64,000 nucleotides of DNA from Szabonella sp046295215 (GTDB lineage Bacteria > Pseudomonadota > Alphaproteobacteria > Rhodobacterales > Rhodobacteraceae). Location: the NCBI GenBank assembly GCA_046295215.1, contig JBKBNP010000007.1, positions 25,330-89,329 on the forward strand, given 5' to 3'. A model generated the notes under the pieces. It saw only the letters and a program-made list of their open reading frames with translations, was not told the DNA's origin and searched no databases. Both the position numbers and the translations under genes were made by a program. Positions 26,409 through 35,390 of this stretch are shown here, piece after piece. Each line of letters opens with the position of its first letter. The stretch's first letter is position 1.

Positions 26409-27607
26409 TGCCGCGCGCTTTTCTGATCGTGATGGATTCGGTGGGATGCGGCGGCGCGCCCGATGCCGCGGATTTCGGTGATGAGGGCGCAAATACGCTT
26501 GGCCATATCGCGCAGGCCTGTGCCGCCGGGCGCGCCGAGGACGGGCGATCAGGCCCTTTGCACCTGCCCGTTCTCGATGCCCTCGGGCTTGGCGCGGCGG
26601 TGCGGCTGGCTTCGGGGGCCGCCACGCCGGGGCTGGACGCGCACCCGACCGGGCGTTGGGGGGCGGCCACCGAGGTTTCGCGCGGCAAGGATACACCCTC
26701 GGGTCATTGGGAACTGGCGGGCGTGCCGGTGCCCTGGGACTGGACGTTTTTTCCGGATGCAACCCCCGCCTTTCCCGACGATCTGGTGGCAGAGATCTGC
26801 CGGCTGGCGGGGACGGACGGGATCCTCGGCAATTGCCACGCCTCCGGCACCGCCGTCATCGAGGATCTGGGCGAGGAGCATCTGCGCAGCGGCTGGCCGA
26901 TCTGCTATACCTCTGCCGACAGCGTCTTGCAGATCGCAGCGCATGAGGAGGCGTTCGGCCTTGCCCGGCTGATCGCGCTCTGCGAGGCGCTGGCCCCCCG
27001 GCTCCACGCCCTGCGGGTCGGTCGGGTCATCGCGCGCCCCTTCACCGGGCCGCCGGGCGCCTTTGCCCGCACCCCCAACCGGCGCGACTTTGCCAGTGCG
27101 CCGCCCGGCCTCACGCTGCTGGACCATCTGGCGGGGGCAGGGCGGGCGACCCATGCGATCGGCAAAATCGGGGACATATTTTCTATGCGCGGCATCGGGA
27201 CGCTGCACAAGGCCCCGTCGGATGCAGGATTGTTCGACCGGCTGGACGATCTGGCCGAACGTGCCGGGGAAGGGTCGTTCACTTTCGCGAACTTCGTGGA
27301 ATTCGACAGTCTTTACGGCCATCGGCGCGATGTGGCGGGCTATGCGCGGGCGCTGGAATGGTTCGACATGCGGGCAGGGGCCTTTCTGGCCCGGCTTCGC
27401 CCCGGTGATCTGGCGATCTTCACCGCCGACCATGGCAATGACCCGACCTGGCGCGGCACCGAACATACGCGCGAACGGGTGCCGGTCCTGTGTGCCGGGG
27501 TGGGGACGGGCGAGATCGGGCATTGCGCCTATGTCGATGTCGCGGCTTCGGTTGCCGCGCATCTGGGCGCGCCGATGGCCGGACCGGGGCGCAGCTTTCT
27601 GGGATAG
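26408..27607 (+). CDS. deoB: Phosphopentomutase
   Basis: Moves phosphate between C1 and C5 of (deoxy)ribose phosphate, taking the product of DeoA toward DERA and glycolysis. It has 399 residues of the alkaline phosphatase superfamily: N-terminal FLIVMDSVGCGGAPDA with a metal aspartate, the KDTPSGHWE phosphoacceptor region, and C-terminal FTADHGNDPTWRGTEHTRE with metal ligands. It is translationally coupled to deoA. The aldolase deoC is not in this operon. Confidence 0.95.
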   Translation: MPRAFLIVMDSVGCGGAPDAADFGDEGANTLGHIAQACAAGRAEDGRSGPLHLPVLDALGLGAAVRLASGAATPGLDAHPTGRWGAATEVSRGKDTPSGHWELAGVPVPWDWTFFPDATPAFPDDLVAEICRLAGTDGILGNCHASGTAVIEDLGEEHLRSGWPICYTSADSVLQIAAHEEAFGLARLIALCEALAPRLHALRVGRVIARPFTGPPGAFARTPNRRDFASAPPGLTLLDHLAGAGRATHAIGKIGDIFSMRGIGTLHKAPSDAGLFDRLDDLAERAGEGSFTFANFVEFDSLYGHRRDVAGYARALEWFDMRAGAFLARLRPGDLAIFTADHGNDPTWRGTEHTRERVPVLCAGVGTGEIGHCAYVDVAASVAAHLGAPMAGPGRSFLG

Positions 27608-27610
27608 GCA

Positions 27611-28588
27611 ATGAAAAAAATCGAACTTCACCTGCATCTGGAAGGGGCGGCGCCTGCGGCCTTCATCCGGGGACTTGCCAAGGAAAAACATATCAGTATC
27701 GGCGGTATCTTTGATGAGGCAGGAAACTATGCTTTTGACGATTTCTGGCATTTCCTCAAAGTTTATGAGGCGGCCACCTCGGTTCTGACACGGCCCGAGG
27801 ATTATGCCCGGCTGACCCAGGCCGTGCTGGAACAATCCGCCGAATGCGGGGTGGTCTATTCGGAATGTTTCCTCTCACCGGATTTTTGCGGCGGCCGCGA
27901 TCTGGGGGCGTGGCGCGAATATCTGCACGCGATCCGCGAGGAGGCCGCGCGGGCGGAGCGCGATCTGGGGCTCACGCTGCGCGGCATCGTCACCTGCATC
28001 CGCCATTTCGGCCCCGACAAGGCGCGGCAGGCTGCCCTTTGCGCGGCGGAAACGGCAGGGGATTTCATCACCGGATTCGGCATAGCGGGGGATGAAACCG
28101 CAGGCAAGCCCGTCGATTTCGCATGGTCCTTCGACATGGCGCGCGAGGCGGGGCTGCGGCTGACCGCCCATGCCGGGGAATGGGGCGGGCCGGAGTCGGT
28201 CCGCGACACGCTGCGCGACCTGCGGGTGGACCGGATCGGCCATGGCGTGCGCGCCATCGAGGATCTGGCACTGGTCGATGAACTGGCCGAGGCGGGCGTG
28301 GTGCTGGAGGTCTGCCCGGGGTCGAACATCGCGCTCGGGCTGTATCCCGACTGGCGGGCGCATCCGATCCGCGAGCTTTATCAACGCGGTGTGAAGGTCA
28401 CTGTCTCCACCGACGACCCGCCGTTCTTCCGCACCACGATGCGCCACGAGTTCGACCGGCTGCACGCGGTTTTCGACGGGGATGACGCCGTGCTGGCCGC
28501 GATCAACCGCAACGCGCTTGACGCGGCCTTCTGCGATGCCGATACCCGAAGCCGGATCGCGAAACTGCTGGAGGCTGACCATGCTTGA
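27611..28588 (+). CDS. add: Adenosine deaminase
   Basis: Deaminates adenosine to inosine with zinc. Metal and catalytic residues are visible: H7 and H9 in ELHLHLEGA, H187 and E190 in TAHAGEWGGP, H211 in IGHGVRA, and D268/D269 in STDDPPFF. At 325 residues it is within the usual bacterial range. Adenine deaminases share this fold, so the base-versus-nucleoside choice rests on HAGE and on the nucleoside-salvage neighbours. It starts 3 bp after deoB and overlaps upp by 8 bp. Confidence 0.88.
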   Translation: MKKIELHLHLEGAAPAAFIRGLAKEKHISIGGIFDEAGNYAFDDFWHFLKVYEAATSVLTRPEDYARLTQAVLEQSAECGVVYSECFLSPDFCGGRDLGAWREYLHAIREEAARAERDLGLTLRGIVTCIRHFGPDKARQAALCAAETAGDFITGFGIAGDETAGKPVDFAWSFDMAREAGLRLTAHAGEWGGPESVRDTLRDLRVDRIGHGVRAIEDLALVDELAEAGVVLEVCPGSNIALGLYPDWRAHPIRELYQRGVKVTVSTDDPPFFRTTMRHEFDRLHAVFDGDDAVLAAINRNALDAAFCDADTRSRIAKLLEADHA

Positions 28589-29213
28589 CCATCTGACCGT
28601 CGTCAAACACCCGCTGGTGCAGCACAAGCTGAGCCTGATGCGCGACAAGGACACCTCCACCGCAAGTTTCCGGCGTCTGTTGCGCGAGATCAGCCTGCTT
28701 CTGGCCTATGAGGTCACGCGCGAACTGGACATGACCACGATGCGGATCGAAACCCCGCTGGAACCGATGGATGCCCCGGTGCTGGAGGGCAAGAAACTGG
28801 CGCTGATTTCCATTCTGCGGGCGGGCAACGGGCTGCTGGACGGTATTCTGGAACTTATCCCAGCGGCGCGGGTGGGTTTTGTCGGGCTCTACCGCGACCC
28901 CGAAACGCTGCAACCCGTGCAATATTATTGCAAGGTTCCCGACGCGCTGGACAGCCGCATGAGCATCGTCGTCGATCCCATGCTGGCGACGGGCAATTCC
29001 TCGGTTGCGGCAATTGATCTTCTGAAGGAACGCGGGGCGGTGAATATCCGGTTTCTCTGCCTTCTGGCGGCACCAGAAGGGGTTGCACGCATGAAGGCGG
29101 CGCACCCGGATGTGCCGATCGTGACAGCTTCGCTCGATAGTCATTTGAACGATCACGGATATATCGTTCCGGGGCTAGGGGATGCGGGTGACCGGATGTT
29201 TGGCACAAAATAG
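28581..29213 (+). CDS. upp: Uracil phosphoribosyltransferase
   Basis: Makes UMP from uracil and PRPP. It has 210 residues. The PRPP loop is IVVDPMLATGNS (about 129-140), with LALISILRAGNGLLDG earlier and DSHLNDHGYIVPGLGDAGDR as the C-terminal uracil-site block. The ATG at 28581 lies inside the end of add. It captures uracil released from uridine and deoxyuridine, closing the cdd-deoA-deoB-add-upp salvage set. Confidence 0.95.
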   Translation: MLDHLTVVKHPLVQHKLSLMRDKDTSTASFRRLLREISLLLAYEVTRELDMTTMRIETPLEPMDAPVLEGKKLALISILRAGNGLLDGILELIPAARVGFVGLYRDPETLQPVQYYCKVPDALDSRMSIVVDPMLATGNSSVAAIDLLKERGAVNIRFLCLLAAPEGVARMKAAHPDVPIVTASLDSHLNDHGYIVPGLGDAGDRMFGTK

Positions 29214-29281
29214 CGGGTTTTTATCCTTTACTCGGAAACAATACTGACTCATTATCCTCCGACGCTACATGGGGGTAGTCG

Positions 29282-30541
29282 ATGTTTGTCAGGGGTCTTT
29301 TGACCACCGCTGCCACGGTGTGTCTGTTTGCAACGATGGTTCCGGCGCAGGGTGCGCCGCGTCCGGCCGAATTGCCGCCAGCCAGCTTCAAGGGTCAGCA
29401 ATATGTGGACAGCCGGGGCTGCGTGTTCCTGCGCGCCGGGATCGGCGGTCAGGTGAACTGGGTCGCGCGCCTGTCGCGGGACCGCAAGCCGCTCTGTGGC
29501 CAAACCCCCTCCGGACGCCCCGTCGCGGTTGCCGCTGCGCCTGTGTCGCCCGCCATCGCGCCCCCGGCCGCGCCGCGCGTGCAGCAGCCTGCGGTTTCGC
29601 CCGGTCCGCGCGCCACCGGACGTCCGATGGATACGGTTGCGAGCCTGCAAACCCCGCCCACGATCCGCAATGCGCAGGCAAGGTCGGGTGTGGACAACAG
29701 CCGCTATGTGCCGGCGGCCCCGGTCGCCAATCGCGTTGCCGTCGCGCCGCCTCCCGCAGCGGCCCGCGCCACGCCCGGTTGCCCTGCCGGTTCGCCCCAT
29801 GGCAAGCGGGCACGGCTGGCCGACGGACGGACATCCCTGTTTTGTTCGGCGGATCCGAATTTCAATCTCGATGCGGCCGTCGCGCGCGTCAATGCAGAGC
29901 GTGCGCCAGCCCCGGTTGCCGCCGCCCCTGTGGGACGCGCCGCCGCCGGATATGCCTGTCCCGCCGAGGCACCTGTTGCCCGCCGCTATGCGCTGGCATC
30001 GGGTGGATCGACGGTGATGTGTTCGGATGCGGGGGGGGCGCTTGCCTCGCTCAGTGTGCCGCTGTCGCTGGGGGCTGCGAGCTTTGCAACGCAGGAGGCG
30101 CCCCTGCCCAAAGGCTACAAACGCGCCTGGACGGATGACCGGCTGAACCCGCGCCGGGGGCAGGGAACGGCGCAAGGACAGGCCGCGCAGGACCGCGTCT
30201 GGACGCGCGAGACGCCAGCAAGGCTGGTTTCCGAAACGGACCGGAGGGTCGTTCCGCACCAGAAAACGCGGGCGATGGTCGCGACCATCAATGCACCGCG
30301 TGCGGCCATTGTCGGGCAGGCTGCGAAATTCTATTCGGTGCAGGTCGGAAGCTTTGGCGTGCCCGAAAATGCCAGGGCGACCGCCAACCGGCTTGCGGGG
30401 ATGGGGCTGCCGGTCACTGTGGCGAAAGGCGGCAAGTTGCAGACCGTCCACCTCGGTCCCTTCGCCTCTCCGGATGCGGCGCGGCAGGCGCTTTCGGTGG
30501 CGCAGCGTGCGGGCTTCGGGGATGCGTTCATCCGGCAGTGA
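29282..30541 (+). CDS. Exported SPOR-domain protein
   Basis: A protein of 419 residues. Residues 1-24 form a signal peptide (hydrophobic core, cleavage near AQG). The middle is Ala/Pro-rich low-complexity sequence with repeated cysteine-containing modules of a similar kind (RGCVFLRAG, PGCPAGSPHGKR, YACPAEAPVARRYAL). The C-terminal 75 residues (FYSVQVGSFGVPENARATAN...) form a SPOR domain that binds denuded septal peptidoglycan. A role at the division septum or in cell-wall remodelling is therefore likely. A clear terminator lies 60 bp downstream. Confidence 0.82.
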   Translation: MFVRGLLTTAATVCLFATMVPAQGAPRPAELPPASFKGQQYVDSRGCVFLRAGIGGQVNWVARLSRDRKPLCGQTPSGRPVAVAAAPVSPAIAPPAAPRVQQPAVSPGPRATGRPMDTVASLQTPPTIRNAQARSGVDNSRYVPAAPVANRVAVAPPPAAARATPGCPAGSPHGKRARLADGRTSLFCSADPNFNLDAAVARVNAERAPAPVAAAPVGRAAAGYACPAEAPVARRYALASGGSTVMCSDAGGALASLSVPLSLGAASFATQEAPLPKGYKRAWTDDRLNPRRGQGTAQGQAAQDRVWTRETPARLVSETDRRVVPHQKTRAMVATINAPRAAIVGQAAKFYSVQVGSFGVPENARATANRLAGMGLPVTVAKGGKLQTVHLGPFASPDAARQALSVAQRAGFGDAFIRQ

Positions 30542-30548
30542 ATTATCC

Positions 30549-30570
30549 GACGCCCCTGATGCGGGGCGTC
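30549..30570 (+). repeat. Inverted repeat after the SPOR gene
   Basis: GACGCCCC (30549-30556) and GGGGCGTC (30563-30570) form a perfect 8-bp stem with a 6-nt loop, 8 bp past the stop. There is no T-run. It may protect or process the 3' end ahead of the true terminator. Confidence 0.5.
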
Positions 30571-30600
30571 CGGCAAGAAGTCGGGCAGGAACCAGACTCG

Positions 30601-30630
30601 CACCCTCGCCATTGGCGGGGGTGTCTTTCT
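30601..30630 (+). terminator. Rho-independent terminator of the SPOR gene
   Basis: CACCCTCGCC-ATT-GGCGGGGGTG forms a 10-bp stem with one G-U wobble and a 3-nt loop, followed by TCTTTCT. It lies between convergent genes and points with the SPOR gene. Confidence 0.75.
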
Positions 30631-30640
30631 GTCGGAGGTG

Positions 30641-31657
30641 TCAGCCCGAACAGATGTCCTGCAGGCTGACCCAATCCTCATCGGTCATCAGGGGGGGCGG
30701 GACGACGCCCTCGAACGGGTCGCTGTCGATCAGGTCGCGCAGCCGGTCGCCCGAGGCGGCCATTCCCTGAGCGTAGGGCGTCGAAGCGATGCCCGCCGCC
30801 TCGAACCCTGCCAGCAGCAGCGAAACCGGCGGATGGGCGGTCGGGGCGGAGATGCGTTTTTCGGCATAGCCGGAAATCGCATCGGGCGGCAGAACGCCGC
30901 TGGTCAGGAGCCGGAGGGTCGCCACGCTGCCGGCATGGCGCAGGATCGGCAGCATCGGATCCGCGATCCGCGCGGCAAGGGTTTCCGCCAGCGCGAAACC
31001 GGCTGCCATGTCCGGCCCGTCCTGTTCGGCGAGCAGGGATTGCGGCAGGGCGACCACGGGGCCGGGCAGGTGGATCGGATGCGCAAGCCCCTCGCGCAGC
31101 ACCACAATGCGCGGGGCAGGGTCGGCAAGGCGCAGCGCCAGCCGCGACAGCGCCTGTGTGCCGCGACGGCCTGCGCAGGGCTGCCCTGTCAGACGGGACA
31201 TGTCCGCCAGCGCCAGCCGCCCGATTTCAACCCGGGTGGCATCCGGCAGGACGGACGCCGTATGCGTGGCCAGCGCCTCGGGCAGAAAGACCACGCCCAG
31301 CAAAACGATCCCGGCCGCCATCGTGCCGAGGATGCCGTTGCGCAGACGCCCGGGATGGGGGCGCGCGGATTCCAATGCGGAATGAACCGTCCGAAGCGCG
31401 GCAATCATCTCCGGATCCTCGATTTCCAGTTCCTCGCCGTCTTCGAGGCCGGGGGCGAAAATCGCGGGGAGCTTGTCCGGGTTGCGCCGGATCACTGCCG
31501 GAAGCGACCAATGCGACAGCGCGGTTTCCTGCTTGGGGTCGCTGAGAACGAGCGAGGAATCCCCCAGATTGACGATAACCTCGCGCCGCTGGCCAAGCGG
31601 ATCGGCCCGCCAGAGGCCGGTGCATTCAAGTTTCCGGTATTTTTTCAGCGCCGTCAT
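30641..31657 (-). CDS. Conserved hypothetical membrane-anchored protein
   Basis: A protein of 338 residues that I do not recognise. Residues 1-100 are polar and start with a short beta-rich segment (TGLWRADPLGQRREVIVNLGD). One transmembrane helix spans about 107-127 (NGILGTMAAGIVLLGVVFLP). The C-terminal 200 residues contain the stretch MSRLTGQPCAGRRGTQAL and several Leu/Ala-rich helices, probably periplasmic. The ATG at 31657 is the first in-frame start without an arginine/glutamine-rich run before it. It is transcribed behind the acyl-CoA ligase gene with a gap of about 105 bp. Confidence 0.55.
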   Translation of the reverse strand: MTALKKYRKLECTGLWRADPLGQRREVIVNLGDSSLVLSDPKQETALSHWSLPAVIRRNPDKLPAIFAPGLEDGEELEIEDPEMIAALRTVHSALESARPHPGRLRNGILGTMAAGIVLLGVVFLPEALATHTASVLPDATRVEIGRLALADMSRLTGQPCAGRRGTQALSRLALRLADPAPRIVVLREGLAHPIHLPGPVVALPQSLLAEQDGPDMAAGFALAETLAARIADPMLPILRHAGSVATLRLLTSGVLPPDAISGYAEKRISAPTAHPPVSLLLAGFEAAGIASTPYAQGMAASGDRLRDLIDSDPFEGVVPPPLMTDEDWVSLQDICSG

Positions 31658-31762
31658 CTGCCCGTGCGGCCTTGTATGCTGCCTCTGCCTCTGACGATAG
31701 CCGAGCCTGCGCCTCCGCACAATCGTTTGGGCCGGTCGCCCCTTGCACAGGCCCTTGCAGCA

Positions 31763-33394
31763 TCAGGGCGTCAGCGCCCGGGCGCGGTCGCGCAATTCGA
31801 ACTTCTGGATCTTGCCGGTGGCGGTCTTGGGCAATTCCCCGAAGATCACGGATTTCGGGGTCTTGAAGCCCGCCAGCCGGGTGCGGGCAAAGGCGATCAG
31901 GTCCGCCTCGGTCGCCGCGGCTCCGGGTTTCAGTTCGACAAAGGCGCAGGGCACCTCGCCCCATTTGTCGTCCGGTTTCGCGACCACCGCGCAAAGCAGC
32001 ACCGCCGGGTGGTGCATCAGCACGCCTTCCACCTCGACCGAGCTGACATTCTCGCCGCCCGAGATGATGATGTCCTTGGCCCGATCGGTGATCTTGATAT
32101 AGCCATCCGGGTGCTGGAAGGCGACATCGCCGGAATGGAACCAGCCGCCGCGGAACGCCTCTGCCGTGGCCTCGGGGTTCTTGTAATAGCCTTTCATCAC
32201 CGTATTGCCGCGCAGCATGATCTCGCCGGGCGTTTCACCGTCGCGGGGCACCGGCCGCATCTCGGCATCCATCACCACAGCCTCCCCTGCCATCGGCTGC
32301 ACAACCCCGGTGCGGGCCTTGATCGCGGCGCGGTCGGGTTCGGGCAGGTCGTCCCAGGCGTCGTCCCACAGGCATTCGGTGATATGGCCGTAGGTTTCGG
32401 TCAGCCCGTAGACCTGTGTGACGTTGAACCCCAAGGGCTCGATTGCGGCCAGCGTGGCGGCAGGGGGCGGGGCACCGGCGGTAAAGACCTGCACTTTATG
32501 GGAAAAGTCGCGCCGGTCCTCGGGGCGGGCATGGATGATCGTGTTCAGCACGATGGGCGCGCCGCCGAAATGGGTGATGCCTTCCTCGGCAATGGCGGCA
32601 TAGATATTGGCCGCCGTGATGTCGCGGCAGCAGACCAGCGTGCCCCCCAGAAGCGGCATCATCCAGGTGTGGCACCAGCCGTTGCAATGGAACAGCGGCA
32701 CGATGGTCAGATAGCGCGGATACATCGTCAGCCCCCAGCTGACCACTGTGCCCATGGTGTTCAGGAACGCGCCGCGATGGTGGCAGACCACGCCCTTGGG
32801 GCGTCCGGTCGTGCCGGAGGTGTAATTGAGCGCGATGCTTTCCCATTCATCCTGCGGCATCAGCCAGCCAAAGGCGGCATCCCCTTCGGCCAGCAGGGCC
32901 TCGTAGGCGAGTTCGGTGCCGCTGGCGGGATGGCCCGCCTGCGGATCGGCAACCTCGACCAGCAGGGGGGGCGGCGTGTCCATCATGCCGAAGGCCACGC
33001 GCGCAAGCGGCAGCAGGCCAGTGTCGCACAGGAGAACCCGCGCGCCGCCATGGCCGAGGATATAGGCGACCGTATCGGCATCGAGCCGCGTGTTGATCGT
33101 GTTCAGCACCGCGCCACAGGCGGGCACCCCGAAATGCGCCTCTGCCTGCGCGGGCACATTGGGCAGCAGCGTGGCCACCACATCCCCGGGCCGCACGCCC
33201 CGGCCCGCCAGCGCCGAGGCAAGACGGCTGACCCGGGCGTGATAATCGCGATAGCTGCGGCGGAGCGGGCCGTAAACCAGTGCGCAGCGGTCGGGGAAAA
33301 CATCCATGGCGCGGGCCAGATGGACCAGCGGCGTCAGCGCCACATGATTGGCGGCACAGCGCTCCAGTCCGGTTTCATCGGCCAGCCATCCCAT
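31763..33394 (-). CDS. AMP-dependent acyl-CoA ligase, DmdB-like
   Basis: A full-length acyl-CoA ligase of 543 residues: ATP motif LNYTSGTTGRPKG, QVYGLTETYGH, GWFHSGDVA, and C-terminal PKTATGKIQKFELR with the adenylation lysine. The length and the TETYGHIT motif resemble the DmdB / medium-chain ligase group, which in Rhodobacterales activates 3-methylmercaptopropionate from DMSP demethylation, but also short and medium fatty acids. No other DMSP gene is visible, so the substrate stays open. AAGGGGGA precedes the ATG at 33394. Confidence 0.8.
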   Translation of the reverse strand: MGWLADETGLERCAANHVALTPLVHLARAMDVFPDRCALVYGPLRRSYRDYHARVSRLASALAGRGVRPGDVVATLLPNVPAQAEAHFGVPACGAVLNTINTRLDADTVAYILGHGGARVLLCDTGLLPLARVAFGMMDTPPPLLVEVADPQAGHPASGTELAYEALLAEGDAAFGWLMPQDEWESIALNYTSGTTGRPKGVVCHHRGAFLNTMGTVVSWGLTMYPRYLTIVPLFHCNGWCHTWMMPLLGGTLVCCRDITAANIYAAIAEEGITHFGGAPIVLNTIIHARPEDRRDFSHKVQVFTAGAPPPAATLAAIEPLGFNVTQVYGLTETYGHITECLWDDAWDDLPEPDRAAIKARTGVVQPMAGEAVVMDAEMRPVPRDGETPGEIMLRGNTVMKGYYKNPEATAEAFRGGWFHSGDVAFQHPDGYIKITDRAKDIIISGGENVSSVEVEGVLMHHPAVLLCAVVAKPDDKWGEVPCAFVELKPGAAATEADLIAFARTRLAGFKTPKSVIFGELPKTATGKIQKFELRDRARALTP

Positions 33395-33510
33395 CGCGAG
33401 ATCCCCCTTGCAAAAGCCTGTAAGGCAGGCTCAATCACCGGGGTGATCTTGGCGACTGTCAGCGGCTTTGGAAAGAGCCATGCCAGACGTCCCTTTCGGG
33501 AAAGACATGA

Positions 33511-34449
33511 ATGACGGCTGCGCCTGACCGGACCCTGACCGCTGCGGTGGCGATCCTGATCTATGCCCTTCTGATCGGGTTCACCGACAATTTCGTGCGC
33601 ATCATCGCGATGGAGGCCGGGCTCTGGCAGTTCCATGCGGTGCGGGCAGTCATGGCGCTGGTGCTGCTGAAACTCGCAGCACTCGCGGTCGGGCTGGATC
33701 TGCGCCCGCTGCGGGTTGGCCCGGTTGTGGCACGGTCGGTCATCCATGCAAGTGCGATGCTGATCTATTTCGGCTGCCTTGCCTTTCTTCCGGTGGCGCA
33801 GGTTGCGGCGGGTCTGTTCACGGCGCCGATCTTCGTGTTGCTGTTCTCGAAATTCATCTATGGCCAGCGGATCGGCCCGGTGCGGATCGTGGCTGTGGCT
33901 TGCGGCTTTGCGGGGGTGCTGATGCTGCTTGGCACCGAGGCGCTAGAGGGCGCGACCCTGGCCGCCGTGCTGCCGGTGTTCGCAGGTGCGCTCTATGCCT
34001 TCGGCAACATCGCGACGCGGGAATGGTGCGGGGGCGAACGGGCCGAAACCCTGCTTGCGGGGTTCTTCGTGGCGCTTGGTGTGATGGGGCTGGCGGGCAT
34101 GGCGGTTCTTGGGCTGATCGCGCCCGATGTGCCTGCGGGGGCGGCTGGTTTCGTGGTGCGTGGTGCGGTCTGGCCTCCGGCGGAGTTCTATCTGTGGACC
34201 TTCGTGCAGGCGGCCGGGTCGCTGCTGGGGGTCGGGCTGATGATAAAGGCCTATCTCATCGCCTCGGCCAGCCGTGTCTCGATCTTCGAATATGTCATCC
34301 TGCCCGCTTCCGCGCTCTGGGGCTGGGTGATCTGGAGCGAGGTTCTGACGGTTCAGGCCTGGATCGGCATGGCGATGATCGCAGGTGCAGGGGCGATGAT
34401 CGCGCTGCGCAGCCGTCAGACCGGGTCGGAGGCGCTGCCAACCGCCTGA
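33511..34449 (+). CDS. DMT-superfamily (EamA) transporter
   Basis: An integral membrane protein of 312 residues with ten predicted helices in two similar halves, as in the EamA exporters of the drug/metabolite superfamily. The second half ends ILPASALWGWVIWSE followed by a helix and a polar tail, typical of the family. The substrate is unknown; relatives export amino acids, nucleosides or other metabolites. The ATG at 33511 is used; another ATG four bases upstream is out of frame. Its last 34 bp overlap the end of tdk on the other strand. Confidence 0.78.
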   Translation: MTAAPDRTLTAAVAILIYALLIGFTDNFVRIIAMEAGLWQFHAVRAVMALVLLKLAALAVGLDLRPLRVGPVVARSVIHASAMLIYFGCLAFLPVAQVAAGLFTAPIFVLLFSKFIYGQRIGPVRIVAVACGFAGVLMLLGTEALEGATLAAVLPVFAGALYAFGNIATREWCGGERAETLLAGFFVALGVMGLAGMAVLGLIAPDVPAGAAGFVVRGAVWPPAEFYLWTFVQAAGSLLGVGLMIKAYLIASASRVSIFEYVILPASALWGWVIWSEVLTVQAWIGMAMIAGAGAMIALRSRQTGSEALPTA

Positions 34450-35009
34450 CGCCAGTGCCGCCGACAAAGCGAGACATAGGTTTCATTGCCACCGATCTGC
34501 ACCTGTTCGCCGTCCCGCAAGGCCTGTCCGTCGGGGCCGCGCCGGATGACCATCGTGGCCTTCTTGCCGCAATGGCAGATGGTGCGGACCTCGCGCATTT
34601 CATCCGCCCAGGCCAGCAGCGCGGCGGAGCCGGGAAACAGCTCCCCCCGGAAATCCACGCGCAACCCGTAGCACATCACCGGCACGCCGAGGTCATCCAC
34701 CGCGCGCACCAGTTGCCAGACCTGGGCCTTTTCCAGAAACTGCGCCTCGTCGATGAACACACAGGCCAAGGGCCCCTGCGCCAGACGCGCCTCGATCCGG
34801 GCAAAAAGATCCTCGCCGGGGGCGAAGGTGTCCGCTGCCTCGCCGATTCCGATGCGCGATGCGATCCGTGCGTCGCCCGCGCGATTGTCGAGTTGTGCGG
34901 TCAGCAGAAAGGTCTGCATCCCGCCTTCGCGGTAATTGTGCGACGCTTGCAGAAGCGAGGTCGATTTGCCCGCATTCATTGTCGAATAGTGAAAATAGAG
35001 CTTGGCCAT
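34416..35009 (-). CDS. tdk: Thymidine kinase (type II)
   Basis: Phosphorylates thymidine to TMP. The 197 residues have the Walker A STMNAGKSTSLL at about 9-20, the Walker B/lasso region VFIDEAQFL, and zinc ligands in ICHCGKKA and SLCRRHW. This is the compact bacterial TK family, not the TK/dNK type. The ATG at 35009 gives the canonical AKLYFHYSTMNAG start. It sits apart from the cdd-upp salvage operon. Confidence 0.94.
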   Translation of the reverse strand: MAKLYFHYSTMNAGKSTSLLQASHNYREGGMQTFLLTAQLDNRAGDARIASRIGIGEAADTFAPGEDLFARIEARLAQGPLACVFIDEAQFLEKAQVWQLVRAVDDLGVPVMCYGLRVDFRGELFPGSAALLAWADEMREVRTICHCGKKATMVIRRGPDGQALRDGEQVQIGGNETYVSLCRRHWRQAVGSASDPV

Positions 35010-35181
35010 GCCGCCCCTTAAACCGGCCCTCGCCATGTGGCAAGCGCTAGGCCCCTCTGGCGGTGGCCATCTGCGCCGCGCCGCCGCGCAGCCCTGCCGG
35101 GGAGCCTGAAAACCGGGAGGGCAGACAGACCGGACTGCCGGACCCGCTCCCCTCCCGTTACCATTGAAAATCCACAAAACT

Positions 35182-35245
35182 GGTCCGTCGAACGACGGGC
35201 TTGAACTATCCGCGCCACCCCGCAGGGCCGATGATTCGACGGACC
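35182..35245. other. Long perfect inverted repeat, candidate structured RNA or operator
   Basis: GGTCCGTCGAA (35182-35192) and TTCGACGGACC (35235-35245) are perfectly complementary over 11 bp, with a 42-nt internal segment that is itself GC-rich. It lies in the 380-bp gap between tdk and the next gene. On the minus strand the stem is followed by AGTTTTGTGG, a poor T-run. A second hairpin with 8-bp arms is nearby (35114-35121 with 35150-35157) and shares GGGCAGACAG with the dispersed repeat family. I saw no protein-coding potential here. Confidence 0.5.
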
Positions 35246-35390
35246 CCACCCAAACCGGCACAGAGGCACCGGCCACTCGTAAACGCTGCGGAAGGACCGC
35301 AGCCAGAACATGGATGACAAACGGTCATGATTTGATTAATGGGAAACGCCTCGTCCAATTCCCCGATTGTTTGAAGAAAGTTTATGCCTG

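Noticed and set aside
30638..33514. Open frame of 958 codons antisense to the acyl-CoA ligase and its neighbour
   Set aside because: Composition is typical of a shadow frame, and the minus-strand genes have clear motifs and ribosome sites.
35114..35157. Sixth copy of the dispersed hairpin-GATATTT element
   Set aside because: It shares GGGAGGGCAGACAG and a stem, but lacks the GATATTT box and the A-rich tail.
35190..35245. tRNA-like stretch with GGGCTTGAAC
   Set aside because: No acceptor stem, D-loop or anticodon stem can be drawn; the dominant structure is the 11-bp inverted repeat.
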